Of a stretch of 64,000 nucleotides of DNA, positions 18,277 through 25,557 are shown in pieces; within the stretch, counting starts at the first letter, position 1; every line of letters begins with the position of its first letter. This stretch comes from CALCKW01 sp033852095. Lineage in GTDB: Bacteria > Pseudomonadota > Gammaproteobacteria > CALCKW01. The translations under genes were made by a program, and so were the position numbers. The notes under the pieces are model-generated. The model worked only from the letters and a program-made list of their open reading frames with translations, was not told the DNA's origin and made no database searches. The DNA is taken from NCBI GenBank assembly GCA_033852095.1, contig JAWSVD010000049.1, positions 52,871 to 116,870 on the forward strand, in the 5' to 3' direction.

Positions 18277-20130
18277 TTATGACAGGGACATCACGCTTGT
18301 GCAGGGCTCCACCGCGTAGAGCATGTCGACCTGCGCGGCGCGGCGCTCGAGCACCGCGCTTTGATTGACATAGCGCTTCTCGGTGATTTCACTGTGCTCA
18401 AGCGAGGGCGGCTCACCCAAAACCAGCAATCGGCCCACACGCACAGATGCCTGCCTGTTGCTCGCATTGTAGGTCTCAAGCTTTTGCCGCAATACATGCC
18501 TAAATGCCTCCGTGCTGCACAGTGAGGCCAGCTCGGTGTCCGCATCGCCTAGCTGCTCTCGTACACCGCCCTCTAAGGGCCAGACCATCACCGCCACGTA
18601 CTCACGATCGTGGCCAGCGATAACCACGTCGGCCACCAGTGGCGAAAGAGCCGACACCAGCGCATTGCGCAGCGCGCCCGTGTGCACCCATGTCCCGTTC
18701 AGCAGTTTAAAATCTTCCGCCACTCGTCCGGCAAAGACCAGACCCTGTGTCGGATCACTCTCATCCACCCACCGCACCGCGTCTCCGGTGAGGAAAAATC
18801 CCTCCTCATCAAACGCTGCTTCCGTGGCCGCTGGATTTTTAAAATACTCGGGCATGATCTGCGGACCCTTAGAGCGAAGTTCAAATTTATCGCCCAGCGG
18901 GAACAACTTCAGCTCGGTACCCGGCAGCGGCAAACCGACACTGCCCATTCGCTCCGTAGACCAATGCAACACCGTCACTACCGAGGTGCTCTCGGTCGCA
19001 CCCAGCGCGGTAATCACCGAGATACGCTTGCCGGTCACCTTGATGGCCAGCGCCTGTATTCGGTCAAAGATCGGCTGCGGCATGTCCGCGCCGCCGTAGC
19101 TGAACCACTCGAGATCTGCGAACAGGTTTTGACACAGTTCGTCGTCTTTCTCCAGGGCATCCAGCAACACCATATACGCCGCCGGAACCGTGCTGAATGA
19201 GGTGACTTTCACGTCTTTCAGATTGTTCAGGGTCTTTTCAAAGAGACCGGGTATGGGCTTGCCATCGTCGATATAGAGGGTACCCGCATAACGCAGCGTG
19301 CTGTTGATGTTTTGGTTTCCCCCGTAGGTGTGGTGCCATGGCAACCAATCCAACATGACGCGCGGGCGCTCCCGCGCATCCAGATGCACAACCGCGTTGA
19401 ACGCAGCGTGCGGGAAACACATGTTCTCGTGGGTATTCACCACACCTTTGGGCTCACCTGTAGAGCCCGATGTGAAGAGTATTTTCGCCACCGTCTCAGG
19501 GCTGATCAGTCGACAAGAGGCCTCCACATCAGGGCCTGCAGTTGTCGTCAGTATCTGCTCGTAACTGATGGCCTCGCTCGATTGTGGTGCCCCGTTGACG
19601 TAGACGTATCTTTTGTCCGCCAAACCCAGCGCTTCAAGCGCGCCGCCGTAGTGGGCAGCATCCTGCACAAAAACCAAGCTTGGATCGACCAGAGAATAGA
19701 TACGTTTCAATTTATTGCAGTCGGCACTCAGCAAGGAGTATCCAGGGGACACAGGCACGAAAGGCAATCGCGCTTTGAGCACGCCCAGCATAAAGACAGC
19801 GTGTTCCAGCGAGTTCTCGGAGAGCACCATCACGGGCGACCCCTCGGGCAAGCCCAAACTCAATAGCCACTGCGCCACACAAGATGAGCGGGATTCTGCA
19901 TCAGCATAACTGAGATGCAACCACTCCCCATCAGCCCCCCTGCGCGCAAGAAATGATCTATGCGGGTAGTCATCCACCGCGAGACGAAACATGGCAATCA
20001 AGTTGTCGGCCACGGGTTGCGGTTGGTACTGCGAACGCACTATCAACACCCCTGAGTCACGGGTTTCCACATCCACTGCGGGCTCTTCCCAATCGTTTTC
20101 TTTAAACGGGGGCTGCTTAATCTGAGTCAT
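18277..20130 (-). CDS. Feruloyl-CoA-synthetase-like AMP-forming acyl-CoA ligase
   Basis: A 617-residue adenylate-forming ligase that activates a carboxylic acid to its CoA ester with ATP. The phosphate-binding motif ILFTSGSTGEPKGVVNTHENM (about 217-237) is clear. WLPWHHTYGGNQNINSTL, GTLYIDDGKP and SVITALGATESTS follow, and the C-terminal EITEKRYVNQSAVLERR carries the adenylation Lys. HTYGGN, YIDDGKP and the NQ-AVL-RR ending match feruloyl-CoA synthetases (Fcs) better than long-chain FadD enzymes. Fcs partners (hydratase-lyase Ech and vanillin dehydrogenase) are not adjacent, so ferulate itself need not be the substrate. It is the only CoA ligase in the island and is the likely entry enzyme. 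Confidence 0.9.
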   Translation of the reverse strand: MTQIKQPPFKENDWEEPAVDVETRDSGVLIVRSQYQPQPVADNLIAMFRLAVDDYPHRSFLARRGADGEWLHLSYADAESRSSCVAQWLLSLGLPEGSPVMVLSENSLEHAVFMLGVLKARLPFVPVSPGYSLLSADCNKLKRIYSLVDPSLVFVQDAAHYGGALEALGLADKRYVYVNGAPQSSEAISYEQILTTTAGPDVEASCRLISPETVAKILFTSGSTGEPKGVVNTHENMCFPHAAFNAVVHLDARERPRVMLDWLPWHHTYGGNQNINSTLRYAGTLYIDDGKPIPGLFEKTLNNLKDVKVTSFSTVPAAYMVLLDALEKDDELCQNLFADLEWFSYGGADMPQPIFDRIQALAIKVTGKRISVITALGATESTSVVTVLHWSTERMGSVGLPLPGTELKLFPLGDKFELRSKGPQIMPEYFKNPAATEAAFDEEGFFLTGDAVRWVDESDPTQGLVFAGRVAEDFKLLNGTWVHTGALRNALVSALSPLVADVVIAGHDREYVAVMVWPLEGGVREQLGDADTELASLCSTEAFRHVLRQKLETYNASNRQASVRVGRLLVLGEPPSLEHSEITEKRYVNQSAVLERRAAQVDMLYAVEPCTSVMSLS

Positions 20131-20315
20131 GGTTAGTTTTCCGTTTTCTGTGTCGCGTTATTAGTTCTGTGTTTGCTCTTGGTCAAGCGCCCGAATGAAA
20201 CGGGTCTCGGCCAAACATTCCTCGATACCGCCATTTTCATCAGCCTTTGACAGCTTCGAATTTTAAGCACCTTCTACTCGCACTACCGCCAATGCAGCTC
20301 TTGATTCAACGCGGG

Positions 20316-21104
20316 TTATACCTTCATGCCCGGCATGTTAAGCGAAGCGGTATTGCCGCCGTCCACAGCGATCGCTTGCCCGGTCACAAAGCTGGCGTCT
20401 TCACTTGCCAAAAAGGCCACAACCGCCGCGACTTCCTCGGCACGGCCATAACGCAGCAACTCACAGCGCATACCGAGCTTCGATTCCACACCTCTGTCGC
20501 GTGCCTTGGTGAAAATTGGCTGTGTCATGCCCGTCTCTATCAGCCCCGGGCAAACGGCGTTGACACGCACATTGAAGGCACCCAAGTCGCAAGCAGAGGT
20601 CTGGGTGAAATTGATCACCCCGGCTTTGGACGCACTGTATGCATTACCCCCTGCTCCGGAGCGAATGCCTGCGATCGACGCTGTATTGACTATCGCCCCG
20701 CTTCTCGCCCCCTGCATCACCCTGGAGGCGTATTTTGTCCCGTGCACCACACCCAAGAGATTCACCGACAACACTCTTTGCCAATCCGCCAAATCCTGCT
20801 CTGGCACAAGTCGGCGATCACTCGCAACTCCAGCGTTGTTGCACATCACATCTAGAGAGCCAAAATGGCGGACGCAGCTCTGCACCAGTGCTTCCACTTG
20901 CCGCTCTTGCGCGACATCTGCTTGCATCACAACAATGCGATCAGGATCAGCCCAGGATCTCACTGCGTCCTGAATCCGGCTCTCATCTTGATCAGCGAGC
21001 AGTAACGAGGCTCCCTCATCAAAAAGCCGACGAGCGACTGCCAGTCCTATACCACTGCCCGCACCGGTAACAATCGCTGCTTTATCTGAAAATCTATGTG
21101 CCAT
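20316..21104 (-). CDS. Short-chain dehydrogenase/reductase
   Basis: A classical SDR of about 262 residues. The cofactor motif is VTGAGSGIGLAVA near the N-terminus, with LLADQDES at the end of strand two where an Asp indicates NAD(H). NNAG, an active-site Ser in IVNTASIAG and the YSASK Tyr-Lys pair complete the set. The C-terminus EDASFVTGQAIAVDGGNTAS is typical. It would oxidise a hydroxyl or reduce a keto group on an acyl-CoA or alcohol. ATG 21104 (MAHRFSDKAAIVTG) was preferred over ATG 21116 because GGA lies seven bases upstream, but both are possible. It lies 185 bases upstream of the CoA ligase gene on the same strand. Confidence 0.9.
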   Translation of the reverse strand: MAHRFSDKAAIVTGAGSGIGLAVARRLFDEGASLLLADQDESRIQDAVRSWADPDRIVVMQADVAQERQVEALVQSCVRHFGSLDVMCNNAGVASDRRLVPEQDLADWQRVLSVNLLGVVHGTKYASRVMQGARSGAIVNTASIAGIRSGAGGNAYSASKAGVINFTQTSACDLGAFNVRVNAVCPGLIETGMTQPIFTKARDRGVESKLGMRCELLRYGRAEEVAAVVAFLASEDASFVTGQAIAVDGGNTASLNMPGMKV

Positions 21105-21160
21105 ACGAACATCCATTCACATCGAAGTATTGGCACTCGAACATCATCGAGCACCTTGAT

Positions 21161-21835
21161 CTAGCGGTAAGTGACAAAATTGTCGCCCGCGAGTCGAAGC
21201 GCCGCGACGTCGTTGAAGCTCACCAAACTAAAGCCGCGGCTACCATATGACAACTGCGTCACTGAGGCATTGAAAACCCGTCGCTGCAATGACAAGAAGC
21301 CCTGTGCATCTAAGTTCAGCAGCCGTTTCAAGAGGCTTGAAATCACACCCGCCGAACTGACAATCAGCACGCGGTCGCTGCGCCCTGACTCCGCCGCTAT
21401 TTGACTCAATGTGCGCCATGCCTCATCGCTGAACTGGGGCCATGAGAGCAATCCCGGGGCAGCTGTTGTAGACGCGGGTTCCTGCATCCAACGGAGCAAT
21501 GCACGCTCCAGTTCCGCTTGAAACAACTTCGGGTCTCGCTGCAAAGCGGCACGACCACGCGCCTCATCTGCGTAAGCTGTCAGCAATTTGTCCGAGTCAT
21601 ATTCGTCAAAGGCGTGGTCAGCGCGCAGTCGCTCTGCCCCCGGCATCAGTGCGTGAGTGGCCGTGCCCAATTGGCGCTGCAAGGTGCCACTCCACACTGT
21701 ATGAAATTCCCACCGCAACTGGCGCCAGTGCGCACCGAGCAACTTGGCCTGCCGCGTACCCAGCTCACTGAGACGGTCATAGTTTTCCTCGCCAAAAGAC
21801 GCCTGCCCATGCCGCACGAGCAATATATCCGTCAT
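21161..21835 (-). CDS. Histidine phosphatase family protein
   Basis: A 224-residue member of the phosphoglycerate-mutase-like histidine phosphatases. The phosphohistidine motif LVRHGQASFGEENYDRLSELG is at the N-terminus, and a second His is expected in the VLIVSSAGVISSLLKRLL segment, where the usual VSHG reads VSSA. That Ser/Ala replacement is unusual, because many active members keep a second catalytic His at this spot. Genes of this type are often found beside ACAD10/11-type kinase and dehydrogenase genes. A role on a phosphorylated intermediate is conceivable but unproven. It is divergent from the maoC-SDR-kinase operon. Confidence 0.87.
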   Translation of the reverse strand: MTDILLVRHGQASFGEENYDRLSELGTRQAKLLGAHWRQLRWEFHTVWSGTLQRQLGTATHALMPGAERLRADHAFDEYDSDKLLTAYADEARGRAALQRDPKLFQAELERALLRWMQEPASTTAAPGLLSWPQFSDEAWRTLSQIAAESGRSDRVLIVSSAGVISSLLKRLLNLDAQGFLSLQRRVFNASVTQLSYGSRGFSLVSFNDVAALRLAGDNFVTYR

Positions 21836-21916
21836 CTACCTATTCCTCGGCTCAGTGAACTACCCACCACAGCCATAACGCCTCAATGATTCGAATATCA
21901 TTTTCTCACACATTTT

Positions 21917-21933
21917 GACCGCTGTGCGAAATT
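21917..21933 (+). promoter_or_regulatory. Recurrent ACCGC-type promoter motif, copy 3
   Basis: GACCGCTGTGCGAAATT is identical over 17 bases to 8782-8798. It lies in the 165-base divergent region between the histidine phosphatase and the maoC operon, 68-84 bases before the MaoC start codon. Sequence after the 17-mer is AT-rich but does not match the other copies well. Confidence 0.5.
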
Positions 21934-22000
21934 TGATTTCAATTTATTCTACTTTTGATTTATATTGATAATCAAGCACTGATACACCGGAAGCCACACA

Positions 22001-22459
22001 TTGAAAACCATCAGAGACCTCGCCGAATTCTCCAGAGAATCCGCCGACCCCTTTGCCACCAGCCCATGGATGATCATCGATCAACAGCGCATCACTGATT
22101 TTGCCGAGCTGACAGAGGATCGGCAGTGGATTCACGTGGACGTCGAGCGGGCCCGCCGAGAATCTCCCAGCGCAAAAACCATGGCCCACGGTTACCTCTT
22201 GCTCTCTCTGCTACCCGCACTCGCCATGCGCAGTTACCGCATTGAGGGCTTCGGGACAAAACTCAATTACGGCATCGACAGCCTGAGATTCCTTAATCCA
22301 GTCCCGGTGGACAGCCGAATCCGGGCGCACTTCAGCTTCGACAGCATCAGCCCTAGAAAACAAGACAGCGTGTTATTGAAGCTGTCCGTGACCGTCGAGA
22401 TAGAGGGCCAAGAGAAGCCCGCCTGCGTGGTTAAAACCTGCGCACTTCTGCTGCCCTGA
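22001..22459 (+). CDS. MaoC-like (R)-specific enoyl-CoA hydratase
   Basis: A 152-residue single-hotdog hydratase. The hydratase-2 signature is visible as DFAELTEDRQWIHVDVERA followed by TMAHGYLLLSL, giving the catalytic Asp/His pair. The rest (YGIDSLRFLNPVPVDSRIRAHF) is standard for the family. It would hydrate a trans-2-enoyl-CoA to the (R)-3-hydroxyacyl-CoA, complementing the (S)-specific FadB-like enzyme. The start codon is TTG at 22001, with CCGGAAG about eight bases upstream. It is first in an operon with an SDR (71-base gap) and an APH-fold kinase, behind promoter motif copy 3. Confidence 0.92.
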   Translation: MKTIRDLAEFSRESADPFATSPWMIIDQQRITDFAELTEDRQWIHVDVERARRESPSAKTMAHGYLLLSLLPALAMRSYRIEGFGTKLNYGIDSLRFLNPVPVDSRIRAHFSFDSISPRKQDSVLLKLSVTVEIEGQEKPACVVKTCALLLP

Positions 22460-22530
22460 AGCCAACAAACAAGCGCGGCGAGCCATCACATCGCCCTGCC
22501 TAATCACTAATTAAACAAGGATCCACAGCA

Positions 22531-23295
22531 ATGAACTCACCATTTGATCTGCACGGGCAGGTTGCACTTATCACCGGCAGCAGCCGAGGAATCGGTCGTG
22601 CTACGGCTGAAATGCTCGCCCTGCACGGAGCAAAGGTCGTCATTTCCAGCCGCAAGGCCGATGCCTGTGAGGCCGTCGCATCCCACATACGCGCTCTGGG
22701 TGGCGAGGCGATAGCGATTCCCTGCCACATTGGCGACAAAGCACAGCTGCAGAACCTCGTGGACCAGACGCGATCCGCGTTGGGCCAAATCGACATACTC
22801 ATTTGTAACGCCGCCATCAACCCCGTCTACGGGCCCCTGCAATCGCTGAGCGACGAGGCATACGACAAAATCATGAACACCAACGTGCGAAGCACATTGT
22901 GGCTGTGCAATATGACCCTGCCCCAGATGGCAGACACGGGCGGCGGCCAAGTGATATTGCTTTCCAGCATTGCAGCACAGCGCGGCAACAAGACCATTGG
23001 TTGTTACGGCATGTCCAAAGCGGCAGAAGCTGCAATGGCGCGGAATCTCGCCGTCGAGTGGGGCCCGCGTAATATCCGAGTGAACAGTATTGCACCGGGC
23101 ATCGTGGTCACAGACTTTGCGAAAACACTGGTGAGCGACCCGGAACGAAAGAAACGGGCTGAAACAAAAACGCCGCTGCGGCGCCTCGGCCAACCCGAAG
23201 ACATCGCCGGGGTCGCCCTCTTCCTGGCCAGCAATGCCTCCAGCTATGTCACAGGCCAAGTCATTGTTGCTGACGGCGGCGAGACAATTTCTTGA
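22531..23295 (+). CDS. Short-chain dehydrogenase/reductase (DHRS4-like group)
   Basis: A 254-residue classical SDR. It has ITGSSRGIGRATAEML as cofactor motif and VVISSRKADAC after strand two. The basic SRK favours NADP(H). CNAA, the catalytic Ser in VILLSSIAAQRG and YGMSK follow, then PGIVVTDFAKTL. AAGGA precedes the ATG by about eight bases. It resembles the SDRs that commonly sit next to APH-type kinase and acyl-CoA dehydrogenase genes in proteobacteria. In the MaoC-SDR-kinase operon it could form or use the 4-hydroxy (or 3-hydroxy) group of an acyl-CoA. The stop is 15 bases from the kinase start. Confidence 0.92.
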   Translation: MNSPFDLHGQVALITGSSRGIGRATAEMLALHGAKVVISSRKADACEAVASHIRALGGEAIAIPCHIGDKAQLQNLVDQTRSALGQIDILICNAAINPVYGPLQSLSDEAYDKIMNTNVRSTLWLCNMTLPQMADTGGGQVILLSSIAAQRGNKTIGCYGMSKAAEAAMARNLAVEWGPRNIRVNSIAPGIVVTDFAKTLVSDPERKKRAETKTPLRRLGQPEDIAGVALFLASNASSYVTGQVIVADGGETIS

Positions 23296-23310
23296 GCGAG
23301 ACCCAATACA

Positions 23311-24393
23311 ATGACCGACTTCCAAGCTGAATTAACGCTGGTATCAAAGCTACACCAATTTGACGAAGGCAAACTCAAAGATTATCTCGCTACCAGATTG
23401 CCTGGTGGGTCAAGCGACGAGCTAAAGATCAAGCAGTTTCAAGGCGGACAATCAAACCCGACGTTTCTACTCGATTCAGGGGATGAGAAATACGTTCTGC
23501 GCAAAAAACCACCGGGCAAACTGTTGCCCTCAGCGCACCAGATTGAGCGCGAATACCGCATCATGACAGCCCTGCAAGGCAGCAGTGTCCCCGTGCCTAG
23601 CACCCGCTTACTCTGCGAAGATCAAGACATCATTGGCACCCCCTTCTATGTCATGGACCACGTAGAGGGCAGAATAATTGAAACACCCGATTTAGCGGGT
23701 ATTAAGAGCGATGAGAGGCGAGACATGTACAAGGCGATGATCCGCACCCTAGCCAACTTGCACAACATCAACTGGCAGGAAATTGGTCTCGAGGGCTTTG
23801 GAAAAGCGGAGCATTTTTACGAAAGGCAAATAAACCGTTGGAGCAAACAGTACTTAGCGGCAATGCAAACAACCAAAGGCGACAAAGTTGCGAAAAAAGC
23901 CATGAGCCTGCTCATCGAATGGCTGCCAGCGAACATACCCAAAGATGTCAGCAGCAGTATTTCGCACGGCGACTACCGCATTGGCAACCTCATCGTCCAC
24001 CCACTGCAGCCATCAGTCAACGCAGTACTCGACTGGGAGCTCTCCACCATAGGCCACCCACTGGGTGACTTGGCATACTGCTGCATCCCCTACCACCTGC
24101 CGCACAGCAAGGACGGCGTAAAAGGGCTGCTGGGCCTAGACCTTGAAGCGAACGGTATCCCCTGTGAACAGGACTTTATCAACGACTACTGCAGGCAAGT
24201 GGGCCGCGAAAGCATTCAGCATTGGAATTTTTACATGGCTTTCGCATTGTTTCGACTGGCCGCCATTCTGCAGGGGGTTTTTGCGCGAGCAGTGCAGGGA
24301 AATGCTAGCTCTGCCAACGGCCTTAAGGTCGGTGCCAGAGCGTCCTTACTCGCAACCTCCGCTTGGCAAGCGACCCAATTGCCGACTGAATAG
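23311..24393 (+). CDS. APH-fold phosphotransferase, ACAD10/11 kinase type
   Basis: A 360-residue kinase of the aminoglycoside-phosphotransferase fold, closest in features to the kinase half of ACAD10/ACAD11 and to LvaA of levulinate catabolism. The nucleotide loop is FQGGQSNPTFLL (43-54), with Lys in YVLRKKPPG (61-69) and a Glu in IEREYRIM. The Brenner motif is HGDYRIGN (219-226), and the metal Asp is in LDWELSTIGHPLGDLAY (Asp241). All catalytic residues are intact. In the characterised relatives the kinase phosphorylates 4-hydroxyacyl-CoA and a partner dehydrogenase removes the phosphate. The partner candidate here is the dehydrogenase at 4413-5666. Antibiotic resistance is unlikely in this setting. 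Confidence 0.93.
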   Translation: MTDFQAELTLVSKLHQFDEGKLKDYLATRLPGGSSDELKIKQFQGGQSNPTFLLDSGDEKYVLRKKPPGKLLPSAHQIEREYRIMTALQGSSVPVPSTRLLCEDQDIIGTPFYVMDHVEGRIIETPDLAGIKSDERRDMYKAMIRTLANLHNINWQEIGLEGFGKAEHFYERQINRWSKQYLAAMQTTKGDKVAKKAMSLLIEWLPANIPKDVSSSISHGDYRIGNLIVHPLQPSVNAVLDWELSTIGHPLGDLAYCCIPYHLPHSKDGVKGLLGLDLEANGIPCEQDFINDYCRQVGRESIQHWNFYMAFALFRLAAILQGVFARAVQGNASSANGLKVGARASLLATSAWQATQLPTE

Positions 24394-24626
24394 CCCAGAG
24401 AGAGAGAGGGGAGAGCTGACTTGATCTAGACGCCCTGCCGCGCAGGGCTATTTAGGCGTTGAGCAAAATAAGAAAGGCATGGCACCCCAAAAAAGCCCCG
24501 ACCTTTTGCTTGGCGGAGCAACTCCGCATGCCTCTCAGCGAACTCATCGCCCGACTAGTGCCTGGTTTCAGCAGAGCACAGCAGAGCATCCGGGATAAAC
24601 CTGCTGTGCCGTGATAAACACGAAAG

Positions 24627-24648
24627 TGCAAGCATAACTTGCATTTTT
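24627..24648 (+). terminator. Possible intrinsic terminator for the maoC-SDR-kinase operon
   Basis: TGCAAG (24627-24632), a five-base CATAA loop and CTTGCA (24638-24643) make a six-pair stem followed by five T. It lies about 235 bases after the kinase stop codon. It may end that transcript on the plus strand. Confidence 0.5.
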
Positions 24649-24740
24649 ATGTGCACTGCAACGGAGAAGCGTGGCGACTATCAGCGCCCATTGGCCATGG
24701 CGCTGACACTGGTCTGATCGATGCGTACTTTATTCTGGGC

Positions 24741-24764
24741 AAAAAAAAACGACCGCTTGGTCGT
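24741..24764 (-). terminator. Intrinsic terminator of the tRNA transcript
   Basis: Read on the minus strand, ACGACC, an AAGC loop and GGTCGT form a six-pair stem followed by a nine-T run (the A-run at 24741-24749). It starts about ten bases after the tRNA-Arg CCA end. Confidence 0.85.
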
Positions 24765-24774
24765 TTCTTTAAAA

Positions 24775-24851
24775 TGGCGCGCCCGGAAGGATTCGAACCT
24801 CCGACCACCTGGTTCGTAGCCAGGTACTCTATCCAGCTGAGCTACGGGCGC
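24775..24851 (-). tRNA. tRNA-Arg (anticodon ACG)
   Basis: The minus strand folds into a standard 77-base cloverleaf. The acceptor GCGCCCG pairs with CGGGCGC, the anticodon stem is CCTGG/CCAGG with loop CTACGAA (anticodon ACG), and the T arm has GGAGG TTCGAAT CCTTC. The 3' CCA is encoded (24775-24777). The A34 is normally edited to inosine, allowing reading of CGU, CGC and CGA. It follows tRNA-Ser on the same strand and is probably co-transcribed with it. Confidence 0.98.
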
Positions 24852-24914
24852 TCATTGTCAAGCCGTCAATTATAACCAGTTCATTTTCCGAATGCAATGT
24901 TTAATTAAAGCATT

Positions 24915-25007
24915 TGGCGGAGAGAGAGGGATTCGAACCCTCGATAGGGCTATAAACCCTATACTCCCTTAGCAGGGGAGCGCCTTCAGCCACTCGGCCA
25001 CCTCTCC
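24915..25007 (-). tRNA. tRNA-Ser (anticodon GCT)
   Basis: The minus strand gives a 93-base class II tRNA. The acceptor GGAGAGG pairs with TCTCTCC (one G-T pair), and the D arm contains GGCCGAGTGGC. The anticodon stem CTCCC/GGGAG encloses CTGCTAA (anticodon GCT, reading AGC/AGU). A long variable arm TAGGG/CCCTA is present, as is an encoded CCA (24915-24917). It lies between csrA and tRNA-Arg, an arrangement common in gammaproteobacteria. Confidence 0.98.
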
Positions 25008-25032
25008 GTGAACTACTAACGACAAGCCAACT

Positions 25033-25038
25033 ATTATA
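25033..25038 (-). promoter_or_regulatory. Candidate -10 element for the tRNA-Ser/tRNA-Arg transcript
   Basis: A perfect TATAAT on the minus strand lies 25 bases upstream of the tRNA-Ser 5' end, a suitable distance for a short 5' leader. The -35 region (TTCTTT-like) is weak. Distance and identity support, but do not prove, the promoter. Confidence 0.55.
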
Positions 25039-25158
25039 TACCAGTGACTCTCTAAAAAGAAACACTTTATTCAAGATTTTTTAGAGAAAAAAGAAGTGAT
25101 CAGGGCGCGAGCTGATTGCTACTAAAACCAGCCTTTGCGACTGGTGCGCCCTACTAAA

Positions 25159-25368
25159 TTATCCCAGCTGCTGTGAGTCTGTATCTGCGCCAGCGGAAGC
25201 TTCCTGCTCCCGCTTGATTCGATCGTAGATCTCCTCGCGGTGCACAGATATTTCCTTAGGCGCGTTGACACCAATTCGGACTTGATTGCCCTTGACTCCC
25301 AGCACAGTTACCGTCACTTCATCACCGATAATCAGCGTTTCGCCGACTCGACGAGTCAGAATAAGCAT
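25159..25368 (-). CDS. csrA: Carbon storage regulator CsrA
   Basis: CsrA is a small dimeric RNA-binding protein that represses or activates mRNAs by binding GGA motifs in leaders. The 69-residue product has the conserved opening MLILTRRVGETLIIGDEVTV. VKGNQVRIGVNAPKEISVHREEIY carries the RNA-contacting Arg44-type residue, and a short variable tail ends GADTDSQQLG. GGAGAG precedes the ATG by about eight bases. It lies between lysC and tRNA-Ser on the minus strand, the usual gammaproteobacterial position. A 189-base spacer separates it from lysC, so it probably has its own promoter. Confidence 0.98.
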   Translation of the reverse strand: MLILTRRVGETLIIGDEVTVTVLGVKGNQVRIGVNAPKEISVHREEIYDRIKREQEASAGADTDSQQLG

Positions 25369-25519
25369 AGCCGTACTCTCCGTAGATCTTTCTGTCTCCG
25401 CAGCCTTATAGTGCCTATTTGGCTATTGCTGCTACTCGAACTGCCTTAACTATATAAACTGATGCGGTCCATTGGTTGTCGGGAAATAATTACCGAACTT
25501 TAACCCATCATGTCATGTA

Positions 25520-25544
25520 ACACTGTATTGCCACATCACAGTGT
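25520..25544. repeat. Perfect inverted repeat between lysC and csrA
   Basis: ACACTGT (25520-25526) and ACAGTGT (25538-25544) flank an eleven-base spacer, 14 bases past the lysC stop. On the minus strand it could form an RNA stem, but no T-run follows. It may instead be a protein-binding site in the csrA promoter region. The spacing (CTGT-N11-ACAG) is wrong for a LexA box. Confidence 0.4.
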
Positions 25545-25557
25545 AGGCTATCTTTGG

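Larger units (their letters stand above)
24394..24774. other. Non-coding boundary between catabolic island and tRNA genes
   Basis: No gene is apparent in these 381 bases. They contain a GC-rich hairpin GCCCTGC/GCAGGGC (24432-24448) without a T-run, a T-tailed hairpin at 24627-24648, and the minus-strand tRNA terminator. No integrase, direct repeat of the tRNA end or attachment site was recognised. Confidence 0.6.

Noticed and set aside
22537..23325. Long minus-strand open frame opposite the SDR gene
   Set aside because: Antisense shadow of a clear SDR; Cys/His-rich composition typical of such shadows.
23311..24393. Aminoglycoside resistance gene
   Set aside because: The fold is shared, but the motifs and context match the ACAD10/11 kinase group, not resistance enzymes.
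25523..25541. CTGT...ACAG between lysC and csrA as a LexA box
   Set aside because: The spacer is eleven bases; csrA and lysC are not SOS genes.
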